64,000 bases of DNA from Bryobacteraceae bacterium (GTDB lineage Bacteria; Acidobacteriota; Terriglobia; Bryobacterales; Bryobacteraceae). The translations under genes were made by a program, and so were the position numbers. Location of the stretch: NCBI GenBank assembly GCA_029975915.1, contig JARKOC010000228.1, positions 28,991 through 92,990 of the forward strand, given 5' to 3'. The stretch's first letter is position 1. The number at the start of each line of letters is the position of its first letter. Below are positions 35,192 to 45,118 of the stretch, piece after piece. The notes below the pieces were generated by a model, which saw nothing but the letters and a program-made list of their open reading frames with translations, ran no database searches and had not been told where the DNA came from.

Positions 35192-37210
35192 TCACTTGAT
35201 CGTCATCTTCACTTTGCCCCACGAAGGAAACGTCGGGTATTCCGGCCGGTACTCGGAGTCTTGAAGCACGTTCAAGATCCGTCCTTCCCCAGGGGTCCCC
35301 ACAACGGCTTTCTGTGTCGTGGAAACGCGGGGAACCGCCACATAAGGGCCTTGATCCGCCGGTTTCGTCAAGCCTCCTTCGAGCGATATGTATCCGGGCT
35401 CGTTGACGATGTTCGCTGAGTACGTCGTGTACCAGGAAGGCTGCCAAGTCTCCCTAAGCTCCCAGTATTCGAGCGGGCTGATTGCTGCGACAAAACAATC
35501 TCCGTTATAGAAGTTGTAGTCTTGGGGATCTCCAGGATCCGTGTCGCGTTTGCAGTAGTCGTAGGTCTTCAGATCCCATGCCACGCCGACGTTGTATGTC
35601 GCCTGGCCCGGCAGGTAACCGGTGATGCCCGACTGCATTCCATCCAGCGAACCCCAGGAATCGTATTCGTACTCAGGCTCCATGCTCCAATCGAAGGTGT
35701 ACTCGCCAGTCTTGGCGTTGTGCGTCAGGAAGCGGTGGACGAGAGTGCCGCTCTCGTCGTAATACTCGTGCCCCGTGTTCGGCTTCACTGCGTAGAGTTT
35801 AAGCGTCTTCCGAAGGACTTTGACCAGGAGTGCATTGCCACCCCGAACGCCACCCCAATCCGCGCCCCTGTATGGAGTGTAAGTGTATAACGCTGCCGTG
35901 GCCTTGGTCGCCGGGGTCACCCAGAGCCCCTCATAAGGGTTAGCAGGGGTGTTGACTTGGTTCTGTGTTTGTTTCGCGACGCCCACACGCCAACCGCTAG
36001 ATGTCTGTCCGTTCGGAGGTTCCTGTTGATCAAAGTACAGCCTCAGATTCTGGGCAGCGCACGTGATCTGATTTCTCATCGAAGTGCGGGCGTTCCCGCC
36101 TCCTCCACAACCCATCAGCGTCTTTAGCGCCACGGGGTCTGGCCGGGCTGCCCTTCTTATCGACGAATTTTCTCCCTGCAATTTTGCCAGAAGAAGCTGT
36201 GGGTTTATTCCATGGCTTTGGGCCGCTTCGCCAATTAGCTGGGCCGGATCAATAGTTACGCCATCAACGTCTAGAATCTGTCCAGACAAGTAACTTCCGT
36301 AGAAAGAAAACAGATCGCGGATCTGCAGAATACTCATACAATCGGAACACAGGAAGTCTTCGTCGCTGACGAACGCCCAGTTCCACGGCTCCGAACTACT
36401 GACGAACCTTGCGGGGAGTTGCTCTTTTTTTTTACCCGGCTCTTTCGCCGCAGGGATGATTTGGGAAGCTAAGGGGACCCCCACAAGGCGGAGCAGGCGA
36501 TCTTGATCTCCATACGCCGGCACGGCTACGGGAGAGTATGTCTTGGTCAGAACGGAGGCGGAATCATACAATTCCACTCTGTAGTATCTATCGCTTGAGG
36601 GGGCGGTTTCGTCGGGGTCCGCTACATGGACCACCCCATCTTCCCCATCGTCCTGATATGTAACGTCATGAACAGAGGCCCAAGGGCCTCCAGACGAATC
36701 GGACCTGTACACCTTCACCCTCCGAAAAGCGACGTCACTGACGCTGAAACTTACATAATTGATGGTCTCTGTAGCCTCAACCCAAAGGTCCCCCTCCGCA
36801 TTGACGGGAGTTTGGCTGACGGAAGCGAAATCAGACACCGCCGAGTCGACCTGTCCCGCAGGCGGATCGAACTGGGCTCGGGCAATAAACCTGAACAACC
36901 CGACTTTGTCCACTGGGATCTGCATCTGAAGCGTGTACTTCTTGTCACTGGCCGTCTGGTCCGGCGAGACGCCGTCGTCGAGCAGGTCGCCATGTGTCGA
37001 AAGGACGGTCCCCGCGTGGTCAACCAGACACAGAGTGACCGATGACGGAGTCTGGGCGGAAGTCACTTCAGCGGTAAACACCGCCGAGGCCGGAGCGGCT
37101 GAGCGTGGAGCGGAATCCGGGTTGATGGAAAGTTGGACCTTGGCAGTCTGGCCATGAAGCGCCAGACACCCGAAAACGAGTGAAAGTTGCAGCAGGTTAT
37201 GAGTCCACAT
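35192..37210 (-). CDS. Large exported protein with a putative lysozyme/transglycosylase-like middle domain
   Basis: 672 residues from ATG 37210 (a TTG at 37216 is in frame); signal peptide LSLVFGCLALHGQ. Residues about 25-220 look like two Ig-type beta domains. The middle (about 300-440) has DPAQLIGEAAQSHGINPQLLLAKLQGE, a C-rich MGCGGGGNARTSM block, AAQNLRLYFD and ALYTYTPYRGADWGG. This order resembles a family of actinobacterial exported proteins with a lysozyme-like helical domain (NP..LL..LQ.E then ..YTPY). The C-terminal part is unknown. It carries A9 on its coding strand (GKKKEQ). The gene is visibly more AT-rich than its neighbours, so transfer is possible. Confidence 0.65.
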   Translation of the reverse strand: MWTHNLLQLSLVFGCLALHGQTAKVQLSINPDSAPRSAAPASAVFTAEVTSAQTPSSVTLCLVDHAGTVLSTHGDLLDDGVSPDQTASDKKYTLQMQIPVDKVGLFRFIARAQFDPPAGQVDSAVSDFASVSQTPVNAEGDLWVEATETINYVSFSVSDVAFRRVKVYRSDSSGGPWASVHDVTYQDDGEDGVVHVADPDETAPSSDRYYRVELYDSASVLTKTYSPVAVPAYGDQDRLLRLVGVPLASQIIPAAKEPGKKKEQLPARFVSSSEPWNWAFVSDEDFLCSDCMSILQIRDLFSFYGSYLSGQILDVDGVTIDPAQLIGEAAQSHGINPQLLLAKLQGENSSIRRAARPDPVALKTLMGCGGGGNARTSMRNQITCAAQNLRLYFDQQEPPNGQTSSGWRVGVAKQTQNQVNTPANPYEGLWVTPATKATAALYTYTPYRGADWGGVRGGNALLVKVLRKTLKLYAVKPNTGHEYYDESGTLVHRFLTHNAKTGEYTFDWSMEPEYEYDSWGSLDGMQSGITGYLPGQATYNVGVAWDLKTYDYCKRDTDPGDPQDYNFYNGDCFVAAISPLEYWELRETWQPSWYTTYSANIVNEPGYISLEGGLTKPADQGPYVAVPRVSTTQKAVVGTPGEGRILNVLQDSEYRPEYPTFPSWGKVKMTIK

Positions 37211-37250
37211 ACGCAATGGGTAACATGGTCGTCTTGATAAAGCAAGTGAA

Positions 37251-37256
37251 ATTATA
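37251..37256 (-). promoter_or_regulatory. Consensus -10 box for the minus-strand exported protein
   Basis: Minus-strand TATAAT lies 40 bp before the ATG at 37210 in an AT-rich patch. The sequence at -35 (TAACAT on the minus strand) is weak. Confidence 0.4.
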
Positions 37257-37260
37257 ATGA

Positions 37261-37542
37261 ATGCAGCGCCGTAATGTTATCGTCTTAGTTGGGAGTAAAT
37301 TTGTCCACCCAGTGGACTACCAGCGCATGGCGGTACTGTCTTCGGCGTGGGGACCCAGCAAGCGCATGTGCAACCGCAGTTCGCTTTTACACGCCTCACG
37401 ACCCGTCGAACGCAAATCGGAGCGCTGCGAGATCTTCACTGTCCAAGGCGCGCCACACGGAATCGGTTCCTGGGAGAAGAACCCGGATTGGCAGGGCTAC
37501 AAGGCCAAGATGGCCACGTGGCTGAAGCAGACCCTCAGGTAA
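37261..37542 (+). pseudogene. Remnant of an esterase/lipase-like alpha/beta hydrolase (C-terminal piece)
   Basis: The last third of this 93-codon frame reads FTVQGAPHGIGSWEKNPDW followed by [13 protein letters not shown]. This matches the end of BD-FAE/dienelactone-hydrolase-like esterases, with the catalytic His in the GAPHG motif. The N-terminal two thirds show only partial resemblance (FVHPVDYQRMAVL is like the Asp block), and the nucleophile region is absent upstream, where the minus-strand gene begins. I regard it as a truncated, probably dead gene. Confidence 0.5.
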
Positions 37543-37570
37543 CGCCGGATCGCGCGATACCATAGGTGGG

Positions 37571-38878
37571 ATGCCTTTCGGGAAGCTCTGCCGGTCGCTC
37601 TACTTTCAGGTCATCGTCGCCATCATTATCGGCGTAGCCCTGGGCATCTTCGCGCCTCAAACCGGCGCGGCCATGAAGCCGTTCGGGGACGGCTTCATCA
37701 AACTGGTCAAAATGATCATCGCGCCGGTGATCTTTTGCACAGTGGTGATCGGCATCGCCGGCGCCGGCGACATGAAGCAGTTCGGCAAGACCGGCGCGCT
37801 GGCGTTGCTCTACTTCGAAGTCGTCAGCACCGTCGCCCTGATCATTGGACTGCTCATCGTCAACACCGTGAAACCCGGCGCTGGCATGAACATCGACCCG
37901 CACACGCTCGACGCCTCGGCTATTGGGCCGGCCGGGCAAAAGCTCCAAAGTACCAAGGACTTTCTGCTGAACATCATCCCGAACACGATGGTGGACGCCT
38001 TCGCCCGCGGCGAAATCCTCCAGGTCTTGTTCATCGCCATCCTCGCCGGCATGGCCATCCAGCGGCTCAAGGCCGCCCGGGCGCGCCTGTTGGCGCTGAT
38101 CGAGGATCTCGCTCAGGTTCTGTTCGAGATCGTCGGGCTCATCATGCGGTTCGCCCCCATCGGCGCGTTCGGCGCCATGGCCTTCACTGTCGGATCGAAT
38201 GGACCCCAGGCGCTGCTGTCGATGGGCAAATTGATGGGCACTTTTTACCTCACTTGCCTCGCGTTTATCTTCCTCATTCTCGGCGGCATTGCCCGTTTCC
38301 ACGGCTTCAGCATCTGGCGTTTTCTTGCGTATATCCGCGAGGAACTGCTCATCGTGCTCGGAACTTCTTCCTCTGAAGCCGCGTTGCCCCGCATGCTTGC
38401 CAAGATGGAGACGCTCGGCGCGGGACGCTCCACCGTTGGACTGGTGATTCCTACCGGCTACTCGTTCAACCTCGACGGCACCTCCATCTACCTCACCATG
38501 GCCGCCATCTTCATCGCCCAGGCGACCAACACGCCGATGACCCTGTTCCAGCAGGTAACGCTCCTGGCTGTCCTCCTGTTGACCTCGAAAGGCGCCGCTG
38601 GCGTCACCGGCAGCGGTTTCATCGTGCTCGGCGCGACTCTTTCCGTTGTCGGCAATGTCCCGGTCGCCGGCCTCGCCCTCATCCTGGGAATCGACCGTTT
38701 CATGTCCGAGGCCCGCGCCATTACCAACGTCATCGGCAACGGCGTGGCCACCCTGGTCGTTGCCCAGTGGACTGGTGACCTGGATAAATCGGTCAGGGAG
38801 GAGCGGTTACGCGAAGGTCCGGCGAAGATTGAAGCGGCTGAAGCCGAGCCGGGTCACGCCATGGGTGCAGGGTTGTGA
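37571..38878 (+). CDS. dctA: C4-dicarboxylate:cation symporter (DctA-type)
   Basis: 435 residues, eight or more membrane segments. The DAACS signatures are clear: [20 protein letters not shown] near the N-terminus, the re-entrant loop [42 protein letters not shown] in parts, [16 protein letters not shown] and [23 protein letters not shown]. The [11 protein letters not shown] form is that of DctA rather than GltP. It takes up succinate, fumarate or malate with protons or sodium across the inner membrane. The C-terminus is an acidic tail. Confidence 0.9.
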   Translation: MPFGKLCRSLYFQVIVAIIIGVALGIFAPQTGAAMKPFGDGFIKLVKMIIAPVIFCTVVIGIAGAGDMKQFGKTGALALLYFEVVSTVALIIGLLIVNTVKPGAGMNIDPHTLDASAIGPAGQKLQSTKDFLLNIIPNTMVDAFARGEILQVLFIAILAGMAIQRLKAARARLLALIEDLAQVLFEIVGLIMRFAPIGAFGAMAFTVGSNGPQALLSMGKLMGTFYLTCLAFIFLILGGIARFHGFSIWRFLAYIREELLIVLGTSSSEAALPRMLAKMETLGAGRSTVGLVIPTGYSFNLDGTSIYLTMAAIFIAQATNTPMTLFQQVTLLAVLLLTSKGAAGVTGSGFIVLGATLSVVGNVPVAGLALILGIDRFMSEARAITNVIGNGVATLVVAQWTGDLDKSVREERLREGPAKIEAAEAEPGHAMGAGL

Positions 38879-38924
38879 TCGTTCCAGCAGCCTGACCGGC
38901 CTTGGCCGCATCAATCAGACTGAC

Positions 38925-39845
38925 ATGCCGATTCCCAGAACCAGCCTGATCCCTCACAGCGGGGTAACGCCCAAACCTCTCTATCTGAGCCGCCGGGCAC
39001 TGATGGGCGCTGCCGGGGGGGGCCTTTTCGCCGGATTCGCTCAGGCCGGGCAGAAGTTGGCCGGCTACGGGAAGAGCCGTTTCAGTACGACAGAGAAGCA
39101 GACGCCCTACGCCTCAGTCACCACCTACAACAACTTCTTCGAGTTTGGATCAGACAAGGACGATCCCGCAGTGAACGCCCAGGGCTTCAAGACGTCGCCC
39201 TGGACCGTCCAAGTGGACGGCGAGGTCGCAAAACCGCGCATGCTCGACCTCGACGCCATCCTGAAGATCGCCCCTCTTGAAGAACGCATCTACAGGTTGC
39301 GGTGCGTCGAGGGGTGGTCCATGGTGGTCCCCTGGATTGGCTTCGAATTGAACGCACTGATTCGTTTGGTCGAGCCAACGTCCAGGGCAAAATACGTCGT
39401 CTTCGAAACCTACTACGACAAACGTCGAATGCCGGAAGCCGCCCGCACCGGCCTGTCGTTTCCCTACGTCGAGGGGTTGAGAATGGACGAGGCCATGAAC
39501 CCTTTGACCATCCTTGCCGTTGGCCTCTACGGCGAGGTCCTGCCGAACCAAAACGGCGCGCCAGTTCGTTTGGTCGTGCCGTGGAAGTATGGCTTCAAGA
39601 GCGGTAAGTCGTTGTCAAGAATCAGGTTTGTCGAGAAACAGCCCCGTACCACATGGATGGCGGCCAATCCCAGCGAATACGGTTTCTATGCCAACGTGAA
39701 CCCGGATGTCGACCACCCGCGCTGGTCGCAAGCAAAAGAGCGTCGCCTGGGCGAGTTCAGCAAACGCCCGACTCTCAAGTTCAACGGTTACGGTGATCTT
39801 GTCGCCTCCATGTACTCCGGCATGGACCTAAGGCGTTACTACTGA
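38925..39845 (+). CDS. msrP: Protein-methionine-sulfoxide reductase catalytic subunit
   Basis: 306 residues. Tat-type signal with [17 protein letters not shown]. Molybdopterin-binding MsrP blocks: [13 protein letters not shown], the Mo-ligand Cys in [44 protein letters not shown] and [13 protein letters not shown]. It reduces methionine sulfoxide in periplasmic proteins. Its TGA overlaps the ATG of msrQ by one base (TGATG), the usual partnership. Confidence 0.95.
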   Translation: MPIPRTSLIPHSGVTPKPLYLSRRALMGAAGGGLFAGFAQAGQKLAGYGKSRFSTTEKQTPYASVTTYNNFFEFGSDKDDPAVNAQGFKTSPWTVQVDGEVAKPRMLDLDAILKIAPLEERIYRLRCVEGWSMVVPWIGFELNALIRLVEPTSRAKYVVFETYYDKRRMPEAARTGLSFPYVEGLRMDEAMNPLTILAVGLYGEVLPNQNGAPVRLVVPWKYGFKSGKSLSRIRFVEKQPRTTWMAANPSEYGFYANVNPDVDHPRWSQAKERRLGEFSKRPTLKFNGYGDLVASMYSGMDLRRYY

Positions 39846-40444
39846 TGAAGTTTTTGGCCACCAGATGGGCCAGGGCCGCTGTGGTTGCTCTTTTGGCAGC
39901 TCCTGCCGCGCTGCTGGCGTGGAATGGATTCCGTGACAATCTGGGCGCGAATCCGATTGAATCCATCACCCGTGGAACCGGCATCTGGACCCTTCGGATG
40001 CTGCTCATTTCGCTCGCCGTCACGCCGCTCAGGCGGTTCTTCGGGTTGTCCGAACTCGCCCCTAATCGCCGCATCGCAGGGTTGGCTGCGTTCTCCTACG
40101 CCGCCGTACACCTGATCACATACGTGTGGCTGGACCAGTTTTTCGACTGGCAGGCGATGTTGCGTGACGTCGGCAAGCGCCGGTTCATCGCCGCCGGCGC
40201 CGTCTCTCTAGCCATCATGGTCCCGCTGGCGATCACATCTACGAAAGGGTGGATGCGCAGGTTGGGCGGCCGCCGCTGGAAATATCTTCACCGCACTGTT
40301 TACCTGAGCGGCTTAGCTGGAGTCGTCCATTACCTATGGCTGGTTAAGGCCGATGTCCGGCCACCCGCGTTGTATGGCTTGGCTTTGGGCGTCCTGCTCG
40401 TTGCGCGGCTTGTCCCCAGTAGAATCCCTGCCCGCTCCGGCTGA
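39845..40444 (+). CDS. msrQ: Heme-binding membrane subunit of the MsrPQ system
   Basis: 199 residues with about six membrane segments. MsrQ features: GANPIESITRGTG with ILR-like WTLRMLLISLAVTPLRRF, RRIAGLAAFSYAAVHLITY (heme His), TSTKGWMRRLGGRRWKYLHRTVYLSG and GVVHYLWLVKAD (heme His). It passes electrons to MsrP. Coupled to msrP; there is no terminator before the pilus-gene remnant that follows. Confidence 0.95.
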   Translation: MKFLATRWARAAVVALLAAPAALLAWNGFRDNLGANPIESITRGTGIWTLRMLLISLAVTPLRRFFGLSELAPNRRIAGLAAFSYAAVHLITYVWLDQFFDWQAMLRDVGKRRFIAAGAVSLAIMVPLAITSTKGWMRRLGGRRWKYLHRTVYLSGLAGVVHYLWLVKADVRPPALYGLALGVLLVARLVPSRIPARSG

Positions 40445-40460
40445 ATCCATTCGTTTCTGA

Positions 40461-40686
40461 AAAATCCGCACTCCTCAAGTTTCCGAACTGCAGCGGATCA
40501 CGCGCTTCATTCGCACTCAATACGATTGGACAATCGCCGACCTCGGACGCGGCCTAGACCCGCTCACGCTTTCTTTCGCTGGCGATATGGACACAGTCCT
40601 ACTGGTGACCTCGTTCGAGATGCTAGCGCTTCACAGGACCAAGCTGATGCTTCGATATTTCAGCGAGTCTGGCATCGCAAAGTAGA
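40461..40686 (+). pseudogene. Fragment of a CpaE/TadZ-like pilus-assembly ATPase
   Basis: An open stretch after TGA 40458 reads QRITRFIRTQYDWTIADLGRG then LDPLTLSFAGDMDTVLLVTS and ALHRTKLMLRYFSESG, ending at TAG 40686. This is the central Walker-A'-distal part of CpaE proteins (YDW...DLGR.L......D..LLVT.....LH..K.......SG). The N-terminal P-loop and the C-terminus are missing. It lies directly beside the ISL3 element, which suggests loss of a Flp-pilus locus around the insertion. The stretch 40445-40460 is non-coding. Confidence 0.6.
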
Positions 40687-40702
40687 AGGTGAAGCTTGTC
40701 CG

Positions 40703-42047
40703 GCTCTGAGTAGGAATCCGACAGAGTGCTTGGCTGGCTGATGCAGTGCGGATCGGCCGGCCGGTAGACTGGGAGGGTTTTGAGAGACTCAGACTGGACG
40801 AGGATCCTCGGATGGCCCGGCTATCGGGTGTATCGGCACGAGGTTGATGAAAAAGCCAAGACATTGACGCTTTGGGTGCGCCGCAAGCGCGGCAATCGGC
40901 GCCTGATTTGCTCAGGTTGCGGGCGTCGCGTGGATACCATCCATGAGGTGGTTGAGCGCGAGGTGCGGGATCTGCCGTGGAGCCAGTACAAGGCCACCGT
41001 GGTGGTGGAGGTATACCGGGTGCGTGCCCGAACTGCGGTCCACGCATGGAGAAGGTGGATCAGCTACCAAGCAAGGCTCCGTTCAGCAAGCGCTTTGAGG
41101 AGGCTGTGGGGCAGGCTTGCGAAAGCGCCGCGGCCCGCCGGGTGGCCAGGCAGTTTGGTTTGGCGGAGAGCACGGTGCGGGCCATCGACATGAGATACCT
41201 GGAGCGGTGGAGCCAGGCGCGGCGCAAGCCGGCGTTGAAGCAGATGGGGGTGGACGAACTATTTTTCGGGAAACGGCAGAAATTCGTGACGGTGGTCAGC
41301 AATCTGGAGACTGGCGAGCCGGTTTGGATGGGTCCGGACCGGAAGCAAGAGACCTTGGACGAGTTCTTCCGGACCGGGTTGAGCCGGGGCCAGCGCAGGC
41401 GGATCGAAGCGGTGTGCGTGGATATGTGGACGGCTTTCAGCAACAGCGTTCGGCAGTGGGCGCCGCGGAGCGTGATTGTGTACGACAAGTTCCATGTGAT
41501 CCAGCACGCCAACAAGGCGGTGGACGAGGTGCGGAGGGCGGAGTTTTTCCGGCGCGGCGGCTGGAAGCGGACCCTGGTGAAGGGCAAGCGTTGGCTCTTG
41601 CTGACGCGGTGGGTGAATCTGAGCGAGAGCAAGCGGCAGATGCTAAATGAGCTGTTCTCGCTGAACCGGCGAATCATGAAGGCGTACCTGCTCAAGGAAA
41701 GCCTGGAACAGTTGTGGCAACAGGCCAATGAGAGCGCGGCCCGGACGTACTTATGGAAGTGGATCGAGCAACTGCGCTGGCAACGGCTGCCGGCGTTTCA
41801 GAAGCTGGCGAAGTTGCTGGTCGATCACAGCAAAGGGCTGCTCAACTACTACAAGGTCAAGGTGCGGTTCGGGGTGGTCGAGGCCATCAACGGAAACCTC
41901 CGCCTGCTGCTACGCCGTGGCAGAGGCTACCAGAATCTGCGCTACCTGCTGTTGAAAGCCCAGCGGTTGGCCGCGACGAAGACGGAGTTCATCACCATGC
42001 AGAAAGCAGCCTGAAATGCGCACCCTGTCATATTCCTGCGGAGAGCC
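40703..42047 (+). mobile_element. ISL3-family insertion sequence
   Basis: Ends form imperfect inverted repeats of about 28 bp. The left end GGCTCTGAGTAGGAATCC... (from 40703) and the reverse complement of the right end (ending 42047), GGCTCTCCGCAGGAATAT..., share GGCTCT, AGGAAT, GACAG and GTGC. Length about 1345 bp with one transposase in two frames. No matching 8-bp target duplication was found (GCTTGTCC on the left, GTTTTTGT on the right), so one end may have been rearranged. It sits between a CpaE fragment and a prepilin peptidase. Confidence 0.8.
40780..42014 (+). pseudogene. ISL3-family transposase, frameshifted
   Basis: The N-terminal part starts at TTG 40780 (GGGAGG ahead) and reads VRRKRGNRRLICSGCGRRVDTIHEV, a zinc-ribbon, up to EVYRVR. 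The frame must change by -1 near 41034 to continue as CPNCGPRMEKVDQLP. The DDE core follows in the second frame: MGVDELFFGKRQKFVTVV, AVCVDMWTAF and RFGVVEAINGNLRLLLRRGRGY. The two parts would join to about 410 residues, the normal ISL3 length. ISL3 transposases are not known to use programmed frameshifting and no slippery A-run is present, so a one-base loss (or a sequencing error) is likelier. Confidence 0.8.
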
Positions 42048-42129
42048 GTTTTTGTTTTTGGTTGGAGTCGGCCTCCTCGTCCTGTGGTATCGGCGGCGGC
42101 GCGCCCGCAAAATGAATCAGTGGAAATAG

Positions 42130-42696
42130 TCACTCAGCGCCTCCGCCGGACACGACCATCAGGACCAAGGCCGCTGTGCCCACGGCGATTGCGACGCCGT
42201 GTGGCATCCGCAAGGCTTCAGGATGGTGTAGTTGGAGGTGGTCATATTGCCGGTGCGGCACCCGCATCGCTAGGAGTTCTCGGAATAGGATCCCGGTATT
42301 CAGCAGGACTGTCTTCAGCTTTCCTTTTGCTGTCGCGAGCAGCAGTCCGGCAATCGCCCCGAACAGCGCCGCGAACAGGAAAAGCAGGAGCCAGTGCCGA
42401 GGTTCAACTACCGCGCCAAGGGCGGCCATCAGTTTGACGTCTCCTGCCCCTATCCCTCTTAGCAGGTAAAGTGGGAAGTAGATGATCAAGGCGAGAACGA
42501 ACCCGCCTATGGTGGCCACAAGTCCAGGCAGGCCGCGCCGCCATAGGCCCCCAGTGAGTCCGGCTGCGAGTGCCGCCAGTACGAGCCAATTCGGTATTTT
42601 ACGCCATCTGATATCGTGATAGGCAGCGATCAGGGCGGTGGTCAACGCGGCACCATAGAGGGCGGCTGGAAGTGGTTCAGGCAGCCAGTTGTTCAT
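42130..42696 (-). CDS. A24-type prepilin peptidase (CpaA/TadV-like)
   Basis: 188 residues, five to six membrane segments. The aspartyl protease sites are AAYHDIRWRKIPNWL (first Asp) and LLRGIGAGDVKLMAALGA (GxGD, second Asp). No N-terminal methylase domain with CxxC, as in CpaA-type Flp-pilus peptidases. On the plus strand, between the IS end and this gene, GVGLLVLWYRRRRARKMNQWK ends at 42129; it may be the tail of another broken gene. With the CpaE fragment across the IS it suggests a former Tad/Flp pilus cluster. Confidence 0.88.
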   Translation of the reverse strand: MNNWLPEPLPAALYGAALTTALIAAYHDIRWRKIPNWLVLAALAAGLTGGLWRRGLPGLVATIGGFVLALIIYFPLYLLRGIGAGDVKLMAALGAVVEPRHWLLLFLFAALFGAIAGLLLATAKGKLKTVLLNTGILFRELLAMRVPHRQYDHLQLHHPEALRMPHGVAIAVGTAALVLMVVSGGGAE

Positions 42697-42748
42697 AGTC
42701 GTTTGGTTCTGTCATCATAGCTGTCTCAAGAGGGGAGATTGCACAATC

Positions 42749-43435
42749 ATGGCCGAGGCTTTCGTCGATTACTACGAACTGATGCAGATCAGTCCCAATG
42801 CCGAGCCCCAGACCATCGTCCGCGTCTTCCGCATGCTCGCCGCCCGCTACCACCCTGATAACGCCGAAACCGGTGATATGGACACCTTTTTGCGTTTGGT
42901 GGAAGCCTATAAGACCCTGACCACACCGGAGCGCTGGGCGAACTACGACATCCAGTGGCAGGCTGAACAGGCGCGTCCCATGGGCATCTTCGGTCGCAAG
43001 GAGTTCGTAGGCGGGCTGGATGGCGAGGCCAATCGGCGGCTTGGGCTGCTCACGCTCCTTTACACTCGCCGCCGCGCGGATCCCGACCGGCCCGGATGTT
43101 CCGTGCTCGATCTTGAGCAGTCGATGGCCACCCCACGTGAGCACCTCGCCTTCTCGCTCTGGTACCTGAGGGAGAAGAACCTGGTAGCGCAGAATGAGTA
43201 TAGCGATTACGTCATTACGCACCTAGGCGTGGATCATGTCGAAGAGAGACTCCCGGCTAATGAGATCCTTTTCAAACTGCTCAACGCTGCCGAAGATGGT
43301 GTCTCCCGGTCAACCAGCGAGCCTCCCTGGCCTGTCGACCCAGTGGCGGACGCGACTGTTGCAGATTTGGGGGGGCGAACCATACAAGGCAACGGATTCG
43401 AGGCTCATCCGCCCGACGCTGCTCAGAAACACTGA
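42749..43435 (+). CDS. J-domain protein with a C-terminal extension
   Basis: 228 residues. The N-terminal J-domain (1-65) begins DYYELMQISPNAEPQTI, has the HPD tripeptide in ARYHPDNAETGD, and continues LVEAYKTLTTPERWANYD. Such domains stimulate Hsp70 (DnaK) ATPase. Residues 85-200 are a helical region (RRLGLLTLLYTRRRADPDRPG, FSLWYLREKNLVAQNE, TLGVDHVEERLP-like) that resembles a winged-helix fold, followed by a disordered tail. GGGGAG precedes the ATG. Not a canonical DnaJ: no Gly/Phe or zinc domain. The 243-bp gap after it holds nothing recognisable. Confidence 0.8.
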   Translation: MAEAFVDYYELMQISPNAEPQTIVRVFRMLAARYHPDNAETGDMDTFLRLVEAYKTLTTPERWANYDIQWQAEQARPMGIFGRKEFVGGLDGEANRRLGLLTLLYTRRRADPDRPGCSVLDLEQSMATPREHLAFSLWYLREKNLVAQNEYSDYVITHLGVDHVEERLPANEILFKLLNAAEDGVSRSTSEPPWPVDPVADATVADLGGRTIQGNGFEAHPPDAAQKH

Positions 43436-43678
43436 GCCTCAATGACGACGCCCGGCGAAGACCGCTCGCAACTCTGGGGAACCTGCACGAGGGGATTGAG
43501 GGGTGATGGGAGCAAGATAGCCTCCTGGCGGCAACTTTGATCCAGTCGATGCAGCAAAACGATCCAGGGTCACGTCGCCACGGGTCGAAGCAAGATCAGC
43601 TGCTCATCGTCGAAGAGACTATCTTCCCGGAGGCGACGTAATAAGTGGAACTGCACGACTCTGCGGTCGAGACCGCGG

Positions 43679-45103
43679 TCACTGTTCCGCGGGGTATATC
43701 GTGACGATCACGCGCCGGTAACGGGTGAGCGGCGGCGCGCCCTGATCAGTGACGGCCAGAATGATGTGCATCGTCTCCGGCTTGGCCACTTTGGGCGCCG
43801 TGAACCAGGCATCAGACTGCGTGGCGTTCTCGATCTTGAGCGGCGCACCGGTCCGGCTGTTGGACAGGGACAGAGTTCCCGGTTCGCCGTAGTAAAACCA
43901 TTCGTACGTCAGGCCGTTGCCATCGGGATCTGTCGAGCCTTTCGCGCTGAGCGACACACGCTCGCCGGACTTCGCCGCCAACCGGTCCGCATGGCCCAGC
44001 ACGGCCGAGGGCGGGTGGTTGGCCTGGGCATAGGGTTTGATGGTCCAGTCCATCCGCGCCGAGAAGTCGTTCTGAAATGCGGAGCGCCAGCGCCAAATGG
44101 TCACCTTATTGCCCGAGTGCCAGCGGCCGTCCACGCCCAGCGCTTCGTCCTCGGTATCGGTCCAGATGGGCCGTGTCTCCGGCTCGATGTGCCACTTCCG
44201 CAAACGGGGTGTGTACAGTTCGTAGCGTCCGCCCCAGCCACCCCAATCGGGATGCTCGGGCTCGTTCAGCCCGTTGTTCACCAGCCCTAGGAAACTCGGG
44301 GTATCACCCTCCATCAAATACACAGTTTTGGGATACAGCGCGCCCAGAGGGCCTTTGGCGCGGACGTGAGTGTCCAGCCAGGGGTTGTCAACGACAGTGA
44401 AGTCGGCCCCGGAAAAGCGGCCGTGGAAGTTATCGCCGCTGATGGCGCTCCAGGTGGCATGATGATAGGCCCCGCCGGCATGAGCGCCGGGACTGACAAC
44501 ATAGAACAGGCCGGGAAACGTCCTCCTGATCCACGGCCCACTGTCATCTTGATCCGAAATCGTGTATACGCGAATCTTCGACACGAACTTCTCGACATCC
44601 TCTGGTGAACGCGTCGCACGCACCTTCCACAATGCCTGCGCCAGGCAGTTCGGCCCACCCCAAACCGCCACCCATACCGGTCGCGGATCGTCGCGATCCA
44701 CCACTTCAATGATCCGCTCCGAGCCCGGCGAGTCCATCCCCCTGCCAACGCCGCCCATGCCCAGCAGAGGCTTGCCGTCGCGGATGATCGACAAAAGATA
44801 CTCCTCTGTTGGATAGCCGGGTTCATGCTTCAGTAGGTTGTCGCGCACCTGCCCGTAAGCCCGCACCAGTTTCCGAATACTCTCAGAAGCTGTCTTCTCC
44901 CTTTGATGGACGGAAGTGGTGGCAATCAGCGCCTCTACGTCCCAGTGATTCGAGTACACCAGGAACCGGACCATGGACTGCGTGTCGTCCGGCTCGTTCT
45001 CTATGTCGGTCAGCACGACAACACGGCGCTTGGCCTCTGCCGCGCCGGCCGTGCATGCCCCCGCCGCGAAAAGCATAAGAAGAAGGACTGTTCGAATTCG
45101 CAT
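43679..45103 (-). CDS. DUF1593 (Sde0182-type, nucleoside-hydrolase-like) exported protein
   Basis: 474 residues, signal peptide [19 protein letters not shown]. The nucleoside-hydrolase-like domain has [44 protein letters not shown] and [17 protein letters not shown]. The C-terminal domain of about 90 residues is Ig-like ([21 protein letters not shown]). Members of this family were first called cellulose-binding (Sde0182); enzymatic role is not settled. It lies 15 bp after a second DUF1593 gene and forms an operon with it. Confidence 0.85.
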   Translation of the reverse strand: MRIRTVLLLMLFAAGACTAGAAEAKRRVVVLTDIENEPDDTQSMVRFLVYSNHWDVEALIATTSVHQREKTASESIRKLVRAYGQVRDNLLKHEPGYPTEEYLLSIIRDGKPLLGMGGVGRGMDSPGSERIIEVVDRDDPRPVWVAVWGGPNCLAQALWKVRATRSPEDVEKFVSKIRVYTISDQDDSGPWIRRTFPGLFYVVSPGAHAGGAYHHATWSAISGDNFHGRFSGADFTVVDNPWLDTHVRAKGPLGALYPKTVYLMEGDTPSFLGLVNNGLNEPEHPDWGGWGGRYELYTPRLRKWHIEPETRPIWTDTEDEALGVDGRWHSGNKVTIWRWRSAFQNDFSARMDWTIKPYAQANHPPSAVLGHADRLAAKSGERVSLSAKGSTDPDGNGLTYEWFYYGEPGTLSLSNSRTGAPLKIENATQSDAWFTAPKVAKPETMHIILAVTDQGAPPLTRYRRVIVTIYPAEQ

Positions 45104-45118
45104 GACTTTCCTCCCCTA

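Noticed and set aside
36424..36432. T-run as a terminator
   Set aside because: The nine T lie inside the coding region of the exported protein (Lys codons on the minus strand) with no stem.
40695..42055. 8-bp target-site duplication of the ISL3 element
   Set aside because: GCTTGTCC and GTTTTTGT do not match; no duplication can be claimed.
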